Of a stretch of DNA of 56,725 bases, positions 27,113 through 36,800 are shown one piece after another. Origin of the DNA: an uncultured Pelagibacteraceae bacterium (GTDB taxonomy: Bacteria > Pseudomonadota > Alphaproteobacteria > Pelagibacterales > Pelagibacteraceae). Position 1 is the first letter of the stretch, and each line of letters begins with the position of its first letter. The notes beneath the pieces are model-generated. The model made no database searches. It was not told where the DNA came from and saw nothing but the letters and a program-made list of their open reading frames with translations. The translations under genes were made by a program, and so were the position numbers. The stretch is from contig CABZDW010000007.1 in assembly GCA_902524545.1 (NCBI GenBank), positions 1 to 56,725 on the forward strand. The letters run 5' to 3'.

Positions 27113-28423
27113 ATGCTTGAAAAATATTTTGAATATAAAAAACATAAAACTGATTTTAAAACTGAGGTAATTGCTGGAACAACTACGTTCCTCACAATGG
27201 CCTATATAATGTTTTTAAATCCGTTCATCTTATCAGGTGAATTCGCCGGCCCTGAAAAAGGTTTCTTTGATTTTGGCGCAGTATATACAGCAACAATTTT
27301 GGCCACCGCATTAGCTTGTTTCATAATGGCCTTTTACGGAAAAACTTGGCCAATTGGACTTGCTCCAGGTATGGGTATTAATGCATTTGTTGCTTTTGGA
27401 GTTTGTGCTGGCATGGGTTATACGCCACAAGAAGCTCTTGGTGCAGTTTTGGTTGCTGGGGTGTTGTTCTTAATCATCTCGCTTACACCGATAAGAGCCT
27501 GGTTGATTAACTCAATTCCAAAAAGTTTAAAACTAGGGATTGGTGCGGGTATTGGATTGTTTCTTGCAATTATTGGATTGCAAATTATGGAAGTTGTAGT
27601 TGATAACCCTGTAACACTAGTACAACTAGGAAATTTAAGCGACCCATTAGTACTTCTTGGATGCGCAACATTTATTGCAATTATTGTACTTGAGAAAATG
27701 AATGTAAAAGGAAATATCATTATAGGTATTTTGTTTTTTAGTGTTATTGCTTGGGCTACTGGATTAGCTAAATTTAATGGTTTAGCTAGTTCGCCTCCTC
27801 CGATGACATACCTTTTCGAATTTGACTTGTCCGCTGCTATGACTGCTGGAATGTCTACAGTAATATTTACTTTATTATTTATAGATTTCTTTGATACAGC
27901 TGGAACATTAACTTCTGTTGCAAACGTTGCAGGTAAAATTGATAAACAAGGAAAAGTTCAAGACATTAATAAAGCAATGCTGTCTGACAGCGTTGGGACT
28001 GTTGCAGGTGCTATGATGGGAACAACAACTGTTACTAGTTATGTGGAATCAGGGGCTGGTGTAAAAGCTGGTGGTAAAACTGGGATGACTTCCCTTGTGA
28101 TAGGTATATTGTTTTTAGCATGTATATTTTTTGCACCTCTTGCAACTAGTTTGCCTAAACAAATAGATGGTGCGGCTTTACTCTTTGTTTCTGTTTTATT
28201 TATTAGAAATATTACAGATATAGAATGGAATGACATCTCAGAGTCAGCTCCGGCAATTTTAGCCATGATCGCAATGCCATTAACTTATAGCATCAGTAAT
28301 GGAATTGCTTTGGCATTTGTTTCGTATGCTTTAATAAAAATATTTACTGGAAAATTTTCAAGTACTTCTCCAGCAATATGGGTTGTTGCAATACTTAGTG
28401 TTGTAAGTTTTGCTGTAAGCTAA
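27113..28423 (+). CDS. NCS2-family purine permease (AzgA-like)
   Basis: A 436-residue inner-membrane transporter with about 12-14 hydrophobic segments. Family blocks are TDFKTEVIAGTTTFLTMAYIMFLNP, GLAPGMGINAFVAFGV, LFIDFFDTAGTL and SYVESGAGVKAGGKTG, which together point to the AzgA adenine/guanine/hypoxanthine branch rather than the xanthine/uracil branch. It probably imports purine bases with protons. It faces a purine phosphoribosyltransferase gene across a shared terminator, fitting a salvage pair. A strong AGGAGG ribosome site precedes it. Confidence 0.9.
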   Translation: MLEKYFEYKKHKTDFKTEVIAGTTTFLTMAYIMFLNPFILSGEFAGPEKGFFDFGAVYTATILATALACFIMAFYGKTWPIGLAPGMGINAFVAFGVCAGMGYTPQEALGAVLVAGVLFLIISLTPIRAWLINSIPKSLKLGIGAGIGLFLAIIGLQIMEVVVDNPVTLVQLGNLSDPLVLLGCATFIAIIVLEKMNVKGNIIIGILFFSVIAWATGLAKFNGLASSPPPMTYLFEFDLSAAMTAGMSTVIFTLLFIDFFDTAGTLTSVANVAGKIDKQGKVQDINKAMLSDSVGTVAGAMMGTTTVTSYVESGAGVKAGGKTGMTSLVIGILFLACIFFAPLATSLPKQIDGAALLFVSVLFIRNITDIEWNDISESAPAILAMIAMPLTYSISNGIALAFVSYALIKIFTGKFSSTSPAIWVVAILSVVSFAVS

Positions 28424-28430
28424 ACAAAAT

Positions 28431-28472
28431 TTAACGGGGCTAGTTTTCTAGCTCCGTTAACTAGTTTTTTTT
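28431..28472 (+). terminator. Intrinsic terminator after the purine permease gene
   Basis: TTAACGGGGCTAG, a TTTT loop and CTAGCTCCGTTAA (28448-28460) form a long stem with one G-U pair, followed by CTAG and eight T residues (28465-28472). The stem reaches into the 3' end of the convergent gpt-like gene. Confidence 0.88.
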
Positions 28473-28993
28473 ATAATTTCTTCAATAGAAAGTTCCTCAT
28501 AATGTTCAGTAGGCTGAACAATCCAAGGATCTGAGTCTAATTTAATTGGACAAAAGTCTGGTTCAAAAGAAGATGATTTTTTTTTCCATAAACAAGCGGT
28601 TTTAATTTCTTTGATAAACTTTTTTGTTGGTTCGTAACCTTTTAACCATTCAATACTTTTATTTAGTGTTAGTCCTGTATCTGATAAATCATCGATTAAG
28701 AGGATTTTTTCAAAATCTTCTTCTCTAGCTAATGAACTTATTTCTCTAGCAAACATTAGTTGGCCCTGCTGGTCTTCTAATCCTTTTCCTGTGTAACTTT
28801 GGATAACAATGTACGCTATTGGAAGTTTCAGAATTCTTGAAAGAATATCTATTATAGGTGCAGCTCCTCTCATTATTCCAACTAAAACTGTAGGTTTGTA
28901 ATTATTATGAATTTCAATGGCTAATTTTTCAACTATTTTGATATATTCTTCAAAACTAACAATTAATTTATCTGCCATAGATTTTTTTATCAT
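28457..28993 (-). CDS. Xanthine(-guanine) phosphoribosyltransferase-like protein
   Basis: Converts a purine base and PRPP to the nucleotide. The 178-residue chain has the PRPP-binding motif ILLIDDLSDTGLTL and a phosphate-contacting loop (TVLVGIMRGAAPIIDILS). Its C-terminus contains CPIKLDSDPWIVQPTEHYEE, a base-pocket pattern of the xanthine/guanine branch. It ends close to the permease terminator. Base specificity (xanthine, guanine or hypoxanthine) cannot be set from sequence. Two possible ATGs exist (residues 1 and 6). Confidence 0.85.
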   Translation of the reverse strand: MIKKSMADKLIVSFEEYIKIVEKLAIEIHNNYKPTVLVGIMRGAAPIIDILSRILKLPIAYIVIQSYTGKGLEDQQGQLMFAREISSLAREEDFEKILLIDDLSDTGLTLNKSIEWLKGYEPTKKFIKEIKTACLWKKKSSSFEPDFCPIKLDSDPWIVQPTEHYEELSIEEIIKKTS

Positions 28994-29026
28994 ATAAAAA
29001 AAATTAAAAAAGATTAAAAAGTCATT

Positions 29027-29923
29027 ATGAAAATTTTTGATTGTTTTATGTATTTTGATGAGGAAACAGTTTTAGAATTAAGACTGAACATTTTGAATAA
29101 ATATATCGATTATTTTGTGATAGTAGAGAGTTCTTTTACTCACAAAGGAGATAAGAGAGACTTAAAGTTCAATCATCATAAATTTAAAAAATTTAAAGAT
29201 AAATTAATTTATATTACTTATGATGAAGAACCACCAGAAATAGCAAAAAACCAAATCAATGATAATGATAATGATGCTGTCAAATCCTGGAAATATATAT
29301 CAAATGCACTTTATAGAGAAAATGGTCAAAGGAATTATATCTTAAAAGGATTAGATTTAGCAAACAATGATGACATGATTTTAGTTTCTGATGTCGATGA
29401 AATTCCAAATTTAGAAAATTTAGAACTATCAAAAATCCAAGAAAAAATTATTCTTTTTAAACAGGACATGTTTTATTATAAGTTTAATCTTAAATTACCA
29501 AATCTTGATTGGACTGGTACAAAAGGATGTAAAAAAAAATTTCTTAAATCTCCTCAATGGTTGAGAAACATAAAAGACAGAAAATACCCCTTTTACAGAT
29601 TAGATACTTTTTTTTCTGATACAAAATATGTCAACATCAAAATAATATCTAATGGTGGATGGCACTTTTCTAACTTAAAAACTGCCTCTGAAATTGAATT
29701 TAAACTTAAATCATATCTCCATCATAGAGAATTTGATGAAAATCCTTTATCTGTTGAGGAAATAAACAATTTAATAAAAAACAAACAAGCTATTTATGAT
29801 CTAAAAGTTGATAAAAGAATAAACAAAATTGGTGACGGTAGCAAACTTGAGAAATATCCATCAAACAAGTTACCAAAGTTTTTGCAAGATAACTTGAATG
29901 ATTATAAACAATGGATTGATTAA
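29027..29923 (+). CDS. Glycosyltransferase family 17 protein
   Basis: A 298-residue protein of GT17, the family of the eukaryotic beta-1,4-mannosyl-glycoprotein GlcNAc-transferase. It starts with IFDCFMYFDEETVLELRLNIL and VIVESSFTHKGDKRDL, has LVSDVDEIPNLE (the DxD metal motif) and NGGWHFSNLKT. Bacterial members lie in surface-polysaccharide or glycoprotein loci. Here it is alone, so the acceptor is unknown. It is followed at once by the DUF1330 gene. Confidence 0.85.
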   Translation: MKIFDCFMYFDEETVLELRLNILNKYIDYFVIVESSFTHKGDKRDLKFNHHKFKKFKDKLIYITYDEEPPEIAKNQINDNDNDAVKSWKYISNALYRENGQRNYILKGLDLANNDDMILVSDVDEIPNLENLELSKIQEKIILFKQDMFYYKFNLKLPNLDWTGTKGCKKKFLKSPQWLRNIKDRKYPFYRLDTFFSDTKYVNIKIISNGGWHFSNLKTASEIEFKLKSYLHHREFDENPLSVEEINNLIKNKQAIYDLKVDKRINKIGDGSKLEKYPSNKLPKFLQDNLNDYKQWID

Positions 29924-29924
29924 T

Positions 29925-30224
29925 ATGAAAAAAGGATATTGGGTTAGTTTATATTTTAAAATAGAAAATCAAGAAAAACTGAAAAAATATTCAGAATTAG
30001 CTACACCCGTTATCAAAAGTTATGGCGGTGTACCATTAATTAGAGGTGGCAAGCATGACACTTTTAATGGTGATGATTTTAGTAGGACTGTTGTGTGGGA
30101 ATTTCCAAGTTATGCCAAAGCATTAGAATGTCACTCCTCTAAAGAATATCAAGATAGTTGGGCAGTAGCAAAAAAAACTACAAAAAGACATATGCAAGTG
30201 GTTGAGGGGTTTAGTACTGAATAG
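29925..30224 (+). CDS. DUF1330 family protein
   Basis: A 99-residue dimeric alpha/beta-barrel-type protein. GYWVSLYFKIENQEKLKKY, GGVPLIRGGKHD, VVWEFPSYAKALECHSSKEYQ match DUF1330. The function is unknown. The start is the ATG at 29925, one base after the GT17 stop; a longer frame using a non-ATG codon upstream would overlap the GT17 gene. The 3' end overlaps the convergent glycosylase gene by 14 bases. Confidence 0.85.
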   Translation: MKKGYWVSLYFKIENQEKLKKYSELATPVIKSYGGVPLIRGGKHDTFNGDDFSRTVVWEFPSYAKALECHSSKEYQDSWAVAKKTTKRHMQVVEGFSTE

Positions 30225-30846
30225 GCTCAGGATCTATGCTTCTCCATAAATACCACGTGGCTACAGAGCAATAAGGACTAAACCTTTTTTTTAATAATGA
30301 TACAAATTTATCTGGTGGTAAATATTTTTTTTTATAATTTTTTGAAATAGCTCTTAGAAGGCCGATATCCTGAATTGGCCAAATATTTGATCTGTTATAT
30401 GTAAATAATAAAATCATTTCAGCCGACCATCTCCCTATCTGTCTTAATTGTGATAAATAATTAATAGCCTCTTCATCTGACATTTTATTAATCAGTTTAG
30501 GATTAAAAGTTTTTTCTATTGTTTGCTTCGCTAAACTCTTTATGCCTAATACTTTCTGTCTGCTTAATCCACAGCTTTTCAATTGAGTAAAAGTCAGTTT
30601 AGATACTTTTTTTGCGTTAATTTTATTTTTACATTTTTTTTTAAATTTTAAAAAGACAGAATTTGCTGCTGCAACACTTATTTGTTGTCCAATTATACTT
30701 TTGCATAACGAAAAAAAAATATCTCGCCTTGAAGTTAAAATAGTTTCTGAAGGACTTTCGTAACTTTTGATTAACTTAGAAAGAGTTTTATCTTTTTTAG
30801 ATAAGTATTTTTTTGCTTTGTTCCAATATTTAGGTACTTTATTCAT
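30211..30846 (-). CDS. DNA-3-methyladenine glycosylase II (AlkA-like)
   Basis: A base-excision-repair enzyme of 211 residues. It has the helix-hairpin-helix LRQIGRWSAEMILLF followed by the GPD-type catalytic aspartate Asp160 (NIWPIQDIGLLRAI). The N-terminal AlkA domain of E. coli is missing, so it is a short form like those in many alphaproteobacteria. SIIGQQIS and SRQKVLGIKSLA are further family features. It starts inside the 3' end of the upstream EamA gene (8-base overlap), suggesting an operon. Confidence 0.87.
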   Translation of the reverse strand: MNKVPKYWNKAKKYLSKKDKTLSKLIKSYESPSETILTSRRDIFFSLCKSIIGQQISVAAANSVFLKFKKKCKNKINAKKVSKLTFTQLKSCGLSRQKVLGIKSLAKQTIEKTFNPKLINKMSDEEAINYLSQLRQIGRWSAEMILLFTYNRSNIWPIQDIGLLRAISKNYKKKYLPPDKFVSLLKKRFSPYCSVATWYLWRSIDPEPIQY

Positions 30847-31723
30847 TAATTGACCTAGATGTTATAATTTTTTTCTTATAAATCTCCCTTCTAAAAATTA
30901 TAAGCGTTGAAACAATTACCAATAAAGCCCCCATTAGCGTTTTAAACGTAGGTATCTCGTCCCAAATAAAATATCCAAATATAATAGCGAAAACTAAAGC
31001 TAAATATTTGAGGGGAGTTACCAGAGAAACCTCTGAAAATTTATATGATTGACTTAACCACAAGTTTGCAACACCTCCAAAAATACCTATCAAAGATAAA
31101 AGTATAAAATGATTTAAAGTAGGCATTACCCAGCCCTGTGGGATAGTTAAAAAACTTAATAGCGTAATTGCTAACGAAAAATAAAAAGAAATTAACCACA
31201 CTGGTTCAGTTGTTGACAGTTGTCTAATAGTTATGGCTACATAGGATAAACCTAAACAAAATATAATCGGAAAAATATAATAAATATTTAAATCAGTGAT
31301 CCCAGGCTCTGTAATTATAAGAATTCCAACAAAGCCTATGATCACTGCTAACCATCTAAAAATTCCAACTTTTTCATTTAATAGAAAAATAGATAATATT
31401 GTTGTAAATATTGGAGCAGCAAAAGAAATGCTTACAACAGTTGCTAATGGCAGCTGCCTTAAAGCAATAAATATTGCGATTAGAGCTATTAATCCTGAGC
31501 CACATCTTAAAGCATGTAAACCTGGTCGTTGAGTTTTATAAAAATTATGAAATCTTTCTTTTGGAATTATTAAAAAATAGAAGATTATTCCAAAAAAACC
31601 TCTAAAAAACAAAACCTGTCCAATAGGATAATCTACAGACCACTTTACAATTAAATCCATTAATGAAAATGCACAAATGGACAAAAACATGTACAAAAAT
31701 CCCAATTGATTTTTACTTAGCAT
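30839..31723 (-). CDS. EamA-family DMT transporter
   Basis: A 294-residue inner-membrane protein with about ten hydrophobic segments arranged as two EamA repeats (SLMDLIVKW and VVSISFAAPIFTTIL in the first, ITPLKYLALVFAIIFGYFIW-like in the second). Drug/metabolite transporter family; the substrate is unknown. It is divergent from msrA, with 35 bases between. Confidence 0.88.
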   Translation of the reverse strand: MLSKNQLGFLYMFLSICAFSLMDLIVKWSVDYPIGQVLFFRGFFGIIFYFLIIPKERFHNFYKTQRPGLHALRCGSGLIALIAIFIALRQLPLATVVSISFAAPIFTTILSIFLLNEKVGIFRWLAVIIGFVGILIITEPGITDLNIYYIFPIIFCLGLSYVAITIRQLSTTEPVWLISFYFSLAITLLSFLTIPQGWVMPTLNHFILLSLIGIFGGVANLWLSQSYKFSEVSLVTPLKYLALVFAIIFGYFIWDEIPTFKTLMGALLVIVSTLIIFRREIYKKKIITSRSINE

Positions 31724-31758
31724 ATGAATAATTTGTAAATTAAATTAAATCTTATTCA

Positions 31759-32202
31759 ATGGAAATAGCTGTTTTAGCACTTGGATGTTTTTGGGGACCT
31801 GAAATTAAATTCAGTAAAATAGATGGCATAATCAAAACAGAAGTTGGCTACTGTGGAGGTAATAGCTCTATCACCACTTATAAAGAAGTTTGCACTGGCA
31901 ATACAAATCATGCTGAAGTGGTAAAGTTAGATTTTGATGAAAAAACTATCACATACGAAAAAATTTTAAAAATATTTTTTCAAATTCATGATCCAACAAC
32001 CTTAAATTCTCAAGGACCAGATTTTGGAACTCAGTATAGAAGTGAAATATTTTATCTTAATGACAATCAAAAAATGATAGCTGAGAAGGTATTAAATGAA
32101 GTGAATGCGCGTTTATCTGGTAAAGTTGTTACAAGAATATCTTTACTAAAAAATTACTGTCCAGCTGAAGAATATCATCAAAAATACTTGGAAAAGCGAT
32201 AA
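31759..32202 (+). CDS. msrA: Peptide methionine sulfoxide reductase MsrA
   Basis: Reduces methionine-S-sulfoxide in proteins. The catalytic cysteine is Cys10 in ALGCFWGPE, and GYCGGN, NHAEVVKLDFD, FFQIHDPTT and GTQYRSEIFYL follow. At 147 residues it is a minimal form lacking N- and C-terminal extensions. NYCPAEEYHQKYL near the end has a cysteine where an aromatic residue is usual, and this might act as the resolving cysteine. The next gene starts 2 bases later, and both deal with sulfur chemistry. Confidence 0.95.
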   Translation: MEIAVLALGCFWGPEIKFSKIDGIIKTEVGYCGGNSSITTYKEVCTGNTNHAEVVKLDFDEKTITYEKILKIFFQIHDPTTLNSQGPDFGTQYRSEIFYLNDNQKMIAEKVLNEVNARLSGKVVTRISLLKNYCPAEEYHQKYLEKR

Positions 32203-32203
32203 C

Positions 32204-33019
32204 ATGTCTTTAGTTGAAACTGATTGGTTAGAAAAAAACCTTACTAAGGTGAAAATTATTGACTGCTCTTGGCATATGCCTCAAACACAAAGAAGTGGAT
32301 TTGAGGAATATAAATCTCTTCACATACCAAGCGCAATTTTTTTTGATATAGATGAAAATTCAAGAAAAGATACTGCCTTACCACATATGTTAGTTGACCA
32401 AATGAGTTGGGATAAAATTGTTTCAAATATGGGAATTAAAAAAAATGATGAAATAGTCATCTATGACAATTCAGATGTTATAAGCTCATGTCGTGGTTGG
32501 TTTAATTTTATCTATTACGGACATGATCCAAAATTAATAAATGTTTTAAATGGTGGTTTAAGGAAATGGCTTAAAGAAAAAAAGAAAGTAACTGATGAAA
32601 TTTCAAATATAGATAAATCAGATTATAAAGGTAGTGAGAGAAAAGATCTTGTTAAGAGTAAACAAGTAATTGATCAAAATATAGACGAAAAAATATTCAC
32701 ATTAATTGATGCTCGAAGTAGAGAAAGATTTGAAGGTAAAATCCCTGAACCCAGAAAAGGTCTTAGAAGCGGATGTATAAAAAACTCTTTTTGTATACCG
32801 TTTAATGACTGTCTAAATGACGATAAAACTTTCAAAAATAAAAATGAACTTAAAAAAATTTTTAGGACAAGTTTAGAAAATTTAGGACAAAAAAATATTG
32901 TTTTTTCATGTGGTTCAGGTGTTACAGCGTGTGTTTTGGCACTAGCTTATTCTTTAATTAATGATAAATATCTTCCTTGTATATATGATGGCTCTTGGGC
33001 CGAATACGGATTAATTTAA
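32204..33019 (+). CDS. sseA: 3-mercaptopyruvate sulfurtransferase
   Basis: A 271-residue protein made of two rhodanese domains. The active-site loop is CGSGVT with Cys236 (IVFSCGSGVTACVLALAY), a mercaptopyruvate-type loop rather than the CRKGVT of thiosulfate sulfurtransferases. GGLRKWL and DARSRERFEG(K) in the middle are typical. It transfers sulfur from 3-mercaptopyruvate to acceptors such as thioredoxin or cyanide. It is packed between msrA and the RND genes. Confidence 0.9.
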   Translation: MSLVETDWLEKNLTKVKIIDCSWHMPQTQRSGFEEYKSLHIPSAIFFDIDENSRKDTALPHMLVDQMSWDKIVSNMGIKKNDEIVIYDNSDVISSCRGWFNFIYYGHDPKLINVLNGGLRKWLKEKKKVTDEISNIDKSDYKGSERKDLVKSKQVIDQNIDEKIFTLIDARSRERFEGKIPEPRKGLRSGCIKNSFCIPFNDCLNDDKTFKNKNELKKIFRTSLENLGQKNIVFSCGSGVTACVLALAYSLINDKYLPCIYDGSWAEYGLI

Positions 33020-33026
33020 ATTTAAT

Positions 33027-33896
33027 ATGAAAAGATCTACGAAAACAATTTCAATAATATTTGTGTTTTTTTTAATAATTACAATTGTAATTGTTGGAAG
33101 ATCTATGATTGGCAATCATTTTAAAAAAAAATTCAGTAAGAGACCACCACCAGGAATAATTGTAACTGAGGTGATTGAAAAAGAACTCTCTGAACAAATA
33201 GAAACTTACGGTACAGCAATTTCTAAAAAATCAAAAACTTTTAAGATTAAAAAAGATGATCTTTTTGAGGATTTAAAACTTAAGAATTTTGTTAAAAAAG
33301 GAGATGTTTTAATTAAATTAAAAAGTGGGGATATATTGGCTCCATTTAGTGGGGTTCTTGGCTACACAGGTTTAACTGAGGACATTCTTGTTTCAAATAA
33401 CATATTTATCATTACACTTGATGATAACTCAATAATTTACTCAGATATTAAAATTCCAGAAAGTTACTCTACATTTATAAAAAAAGGTCTTCCAGTCGAA
33501 GTTACCTTATCTAGTTTTAAAGATAAGACTTTTTCAGGTGAAATAGATTTTGTTTCAAGCAGAATAAACGCGGACACCAGAAGTTTGTTATCAAGAATAA
33601 AAGTGAAAAACGAAAATTTAGAATTAATTTCAGGTTCACTTTTAGAGGTAAGAGTAAAATTTGATTTGAGAAATTCTTTAAGTGTACCTGATACAAGTGT
33701 GATGATAGAGGGCGATAAATCATATGTTTACAAAATTAATGCAGAAAATATTGCAAATAAAACTGAGGTAAAAACTGGCCTAAGAGGCGATAGCAACATT
33801 GAAATAATTTCAGGCTTAACTGCGGGTGATATAATTGTAGCTGAGGGTCTAAAAAAAGTAAGGCCTCGTGGAAAAATAAAACCTATTAATAAATAA
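33027..33896 (+). CDS. RND efflux adaptor (membrane fusion protein) lacking a hairpin
   Basis: A 289-residue periplasmic adaptor for the adjacent RND pump. It has an N-terminal membrane anchor (IIFVFFLIITIVIVGRSMI), the lipoyl domain, a beta-barrel part (SDIKIPESYSTFIKKG, RSLLSRIKVKN) and a C-terminal SYVYKINAENIANKTEVKTG block. Unusually the two lipoyl halves are joined directly: VKKGDVLIKLKSG runs straight into DILAPFSGVLGYTG. The alpha-helical hairpin that normally separates them and contacts TolC is absent. The reading frame is intact, so this is not a frameshift. Its stop and the RND start overlap by one base. Confidence 0.85.
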   Translation: MKRSTKTISIIFVFFLIITIVIVGRSMIGNHFKKKFSKRPPPGIIVTEVIEKELSEQIETYGTAISKKSKTFKIKKDDLFEDLKLKNFVKKGDVLIKLKSGDILAPFSGVLGYTGLTEDILVSNNIFIITLDDNSIIYSDIKIPESYSTFIKKGLPVEVTLSSFKDKTFSGEIDFVSSRINADTRSLLSRIKVKNENLELISGSLLEVRVKFDLRNSLSVPDTSVMIEGDKSYVYKINAENIANKTEVKTGLRGDSNIEIISGLTAGDIIVAEGLKKVRPRGKIKPINK

Positions 33897-36800
33897 TGTT
33901 TATTACTGAATTAAGTATTAAAAGACCGACTGTATCTTGGGTTATGTCACTGATACTGATCATATTTGGTTTATTTGTATTTTGGAAATTGCCTGTTAGA
34001 GAATTGCCCAATGGAATTCAACCACCTGTTGTTCAAGTTCAAGTAGACTACAAGTCTGCATCAGCTTCAATAGTAGATCAAGAAGTCACACAAGTTGTTG
34101 AAGATGTTATTGGTGGGGCAGAGGGTATAAAAAATATAGACTCCAAATCTGAAAATGGAAGAAGTACAATTAATGTCGAGTTTGATACTAGTATTGATCT
34201 AGATAATGCTGCCAATGATATAAGAGAAAGAGTTGCAAGAGTTGTGGATAACTTGCCAACAGAATCAGATCCACCACAGATACTTAAACGAGCTGCAGGG
34301 TTCACAACAACAATGTGGCTGTCATTATCCTCATCTTCATGGAGCGACCTTGAGTTAGGAGATTACGCGGAGAGATATCTTGTAGACCAATTTTCAAGTG
34401 TTAAAAATGTTGGAAGAATAAGGGTTGGTGGATTACGAGAATTAAGCATTAGAGTTTGGATTGATCCTATTAAACTTGCAGCTAATGATTTAACCATTAA
34501 AGAAGTTGAATTTGCAATTCGTGGAGAAAATGTAAGTTTACCTGCTGGAACGTTAGAAGCAGATAATATCGATTTAACACTAAATCTAGATAAATCATAC
34601 AACGATATTGAAACTATAAAGCAAATACCCATCAAAAAAACTAGTAATCGTGTAATTCAGTTATCAGACGTAGCAAACGTTGAATTCGGTCCAGTATCAG
34701 AGAAAACTCTTTTTAAAGCTCAAACTAAAGATCAAATAAATTTGAAAACCGTAGGAATAGGTATCTATGCAAGAAGTGGTGCTTCAACGGTAGAACTTTC
34801 AAATGATATCAAAAAAAAAATTGTTGAAGTAAAAAAATCATTACCAGAAGAATTGGATTTAAGGGTTTCGTTCAATAGAGCTAACTATGTTGAGGCTGCA
34901 ATTGAAGAGGTATATAAAACTTTGGTCATTGCGTTTATCTTAGTTGTATCGATAATTTATTTATTTTTAGGTAATTTAAAGGCAGTCATCGTACCTGCTA
35001 TTGCACTACCAGTGAGTTTAATAGCATCCTTTCTAGGCTTATACATATTTGGTCTTTCTATTAATATTTTTGTCCTTTTAAGTTTTATTTTAGCGATTGG
35101 TATAATCACAGACGACTCAGTAATTATGACAGATGCAATATACAGACGAATAGAGAATGGTGAAACCCCACTCGTTGCAGCTTATAAAGGCTCTAAACAA
35201 ATTTCTTTTGCTATCGTTGCTACCACACTAATTTTAGTAGCAGTTTTCTTACCGTTAATATTTATTGAGGGAATTTCTGGAACATTATTTAGAGAAACAG
35301 CGATTGCATTATCTTTTTCAATTGTAGTTTCTTCTTTTGTTGCATTAACTTTGTCACCAATGCTTGCAAGTAAATTTTTATACAAAAAAAAATCAAAAAA
35401 AATTTTTATTCAAAAATTTGAAAAAATTTTTTCCAACTTCGCAAAATTTTATGAGGAAACTTTAGTACATGCTATTAATAAAACTAAAAGTGTAAGTTTT
35501 TTTATTATTTTTATAATAATTGCTTCAGTGCTTTTATTTAGTTTCTCAAAAAAAGAACTTTTGCCTATGGAAGATCGGGGAGCATATCTAATAATTGGCT
35601 CAACTGATGAAGGAAGTTCATTTGAATATACTCAAGAACAAGCCCAAAAAGTAGAGGCAAGACTTATTCCTTTACTGCAAGCTGAGGATAGTCCATATTC
35701 AAGATTTATAATGCGTGTTCCAGGATTTGGAAATTCAGCTAATTCATTTAATAGTTTTATAATAATCGCTCTCCTTGATGATTGGAAAAATCGTAAAAAA
35801 GGTCAACAAGTCGTTCTTAGAGAAGCGATTGGGAAAATAGTAACTTTACCCCAAGCCCTAGCTTTTCCTATATCTCCTCAATCTATAAGAGTATCAAATT
35901 ACAACAAACCAGTTCAAATGGTTATTTATGGAAATACTTATGAGGAACTTGAGGCGATACAAAAAAAAGTTATACGAACAATCAGATCGAATAAAAATCT
36001 CTCAAGAATTGAGTCTGATTACAATCGAAACAAACCAGAGGTAAAATTAATAATAAATAAAAATAAAGCCAAAGATCTAGGTGTCTCAACTAAATCAATT
36101 GGTGAAACACTTGAAACACTTTATGGGGGTAAAAAAATAACGACTTTTAATAAATTAGGCAAAGAATATCCAATAATTGTTCAACAATATTTATCTGATC
36201 GACGAAATAAAGAGGGTGTTTCGAAAATTTTTGTTCGCTCTGAAACCAATGGAAAATTAATATCTTTAGCAAATCTTGTTAGTTTTAAGGAAGAGGGTTC
36301 AGCAAAAGAACTTGCTAGATATAATAGACAACGGGCTGTAACAATTTCTGCAAATATTAGTGAGGGGTATACATTAACAGAAGCGATTAAATACTTCGAA
36401 AATGTGATGGTTGATTTAGCACCAGAAAACCAAATTACTTGGAAAGGAAAATCAGAGGAAATTAAAGAAACAAGTAATGAATTATTTATAATTTTTGCTT
36501 TAGCTTTACTAACTGCTTATTTGGTTATGGCTGCAACATTTAACTCATTTGTTCATCCATTTGTTATAATCTTAACTGTGCCTTTGGCTATTTTTGGGGG
36601 ATTAGTGTTTATTTTATTTTTAAATAGCTCAGTAAATATTTTTTCTCAGATTGCATTAATTATACTAATAGGTATCTCAACTAAAAATAGTATTTTAATT
36701 GTAGATTACGCTAACCAAATTAGATCTAGTGGAAAAACTATTGAATTAGCTGTTAAAGAAGCGTGTGCTGTTCGGTTTAGACCAATTATAATGACATCAC

